A stretch of DNA of 64,000 nt from NCBI GenBank assembly GCA_019115125.1, contig DXEG01000039.1, positions 59,216-123,215 on the forward strand, given 5' to 3'. Position numbers and translations under genes: made by a program. The stretch is from Candidatus Blautia faecipullorum. Lineage in GTDB: Bacteria > Bacillota > Clostridia > Lachnospirales > Lachnospiraceae. The notes beneath the pieces are model-generated. The model searched no databases. It was not told the origin of the DNA and saw only the letters and a list, made by a program, of their open reading frames with translations. Below are positions 63,636 to 64,000 of the stretch, one piece after another (the stretch's first letter is position 1; the number at the start of each line of letters is the position of its first letter).

Positions 63636-64000
63636 TTATTCGAGATACACTGTTGTGTATCTCTGGGTGTAAAATACATCTTCATCCGTTATGGAGTGGT
63701 GTCGAAAACTTTCCAATAACCTTGAAGATGTATTTTTTATACTCTGTTTTATTTCTTTCCTCAGCGGATTCCACACAAGATATATCTGCATAATGATATC
63801 TGCCACCTGCGTTAGCAAGTAATGGTTCTTCATTGCATTGCTGTTCCTGCTGTTTAAATGTTCTATGTCATAGATCCCGTTCTTCTGGTTGTTGAAGCCT
63901 TCGTTTTCTATCTTCCAACGCCCTCTGGCCGTTCTGATCATTTCAACCCACATTTTATATTTGTTTCCATCTTCCTCATATTCCACATAATATTGTTTTA
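63636..64000 (-). CDS. Transposase C-terminal part, cut by the window edge
   Basis: The frame is open to the right edge (...QYYVEYEEDGNKYKM). The segment GRWKIENEGFNNQKN with EHLNSRNSNAMKNHY is characteristic of the C-terminal DDE region of a clostridial transposase family, with the catalytic Glu in the RWKIENEGF motif. It ends normally at 63636. The rest of the element lies outside the window, so I cannot say if it is intact. Confidence 0.7.
   Translation of the reverse strand, partial: KQYYVEYEEDGNKYKMWVEMIRTARGRWKIENEGFNNQKNGIYDIEHLNSRNSNAMKNHYLLTQVADIIMQIYLVWNPLRKEIKQSIKNTSSRLLESFRHHSITDEDVFYTQRYTTVYLE

Overview
The window reads as a chromosomal segment of a low-to-mid GC, spore-former-type gut anaerobe of the Clostridia, most likely a Lachnospiraceae acetogen such as Blautia or a relative. 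This is inferred from strong AGGAGG ribosome sites, ABC sugar importers paired with YesM/YesN two-component systems, GH31 glycosidases, ATP-type PEP carboxykinase, and CO dehydrogenase plus acetyl-CoA synthase genes. No rRNA, tRNA or CRISPR array was seen.

Layout. 1-3.8 kb: two minus-strand transcription units (PfkB kinase with two ureidoglycolate-lyase-like cupins; solute-binding protein with permease) that share one promoter-operator design. 4-12.4 kb: an alpha-glycoside utilisation locus (GH31, MalG/MalF-type permeases, YesM/YesN, binding protein). 12.5-16.6 kb: a 952-residue protein joining a methyltetrahydrofolate methyltransferase domain, a corrinoid module and a UroD-type methyltransferase domain, with a divergent AraC regulator; it could be a complete demethylase in one chain. 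16.6-23 kb: a SipW-TasA locus with a large SpaA-repeat protein. 23-28.3 kb: pckA, a DUF134-NifX fusion, and an XRE-aminotransferase fusion with a strong internal start. 28.4-31.5 kb: a second GH31 and its AraC regulator. 31.4-33.9 kb: a queuosine/queuine salvage operon (queL, qrtT, queK) behind a class I preQ1 riboswitch. 34-39.2 kb: TetR, a Lon-like AAA+ protein without a protease domain, a small hydrolase, a secreted Fn3-like protein and a D-2-hydroxyacid dehydrogenase. 39.7-45 kb: acsB and acsA with a divergent LysR gene and a hairpin that could attenuate acsA. 45-59 kb: mostly housekeeping (topB, a response regulator, fic, a decayed ABC transporter, GT2, mutY, sfsA, HAD phosphatase, L,D-transpeptidase, gpmI, hom). 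59-64 kb: an AAA/PD-(D/E)XK gene, then a decayed mobile zone with a frameshifted IS30, an Rpn-nuclease remnant and a transposase cut by the window edge.

How it fits together. The sugar loci feed glycolysis and PEP metabolism (gpmI, pckA). The acsA-acsB pair would accept methyl groups on tetrahydrofolate, which the tri-domain methyltransferase is well placed to supply from methylated substrates. This link is an inference from domain content; the two loci are 24 kb apart and the other Wood-Ljungdahl genes are not in the window. The most unusual items are the tri-domain methyltransferase, the SipW-TasA-SpaA locus, the XRE-aminotransferase double gene, the shared operator at 1.6 and 3.7 kb, and the acsA leader hairpin.
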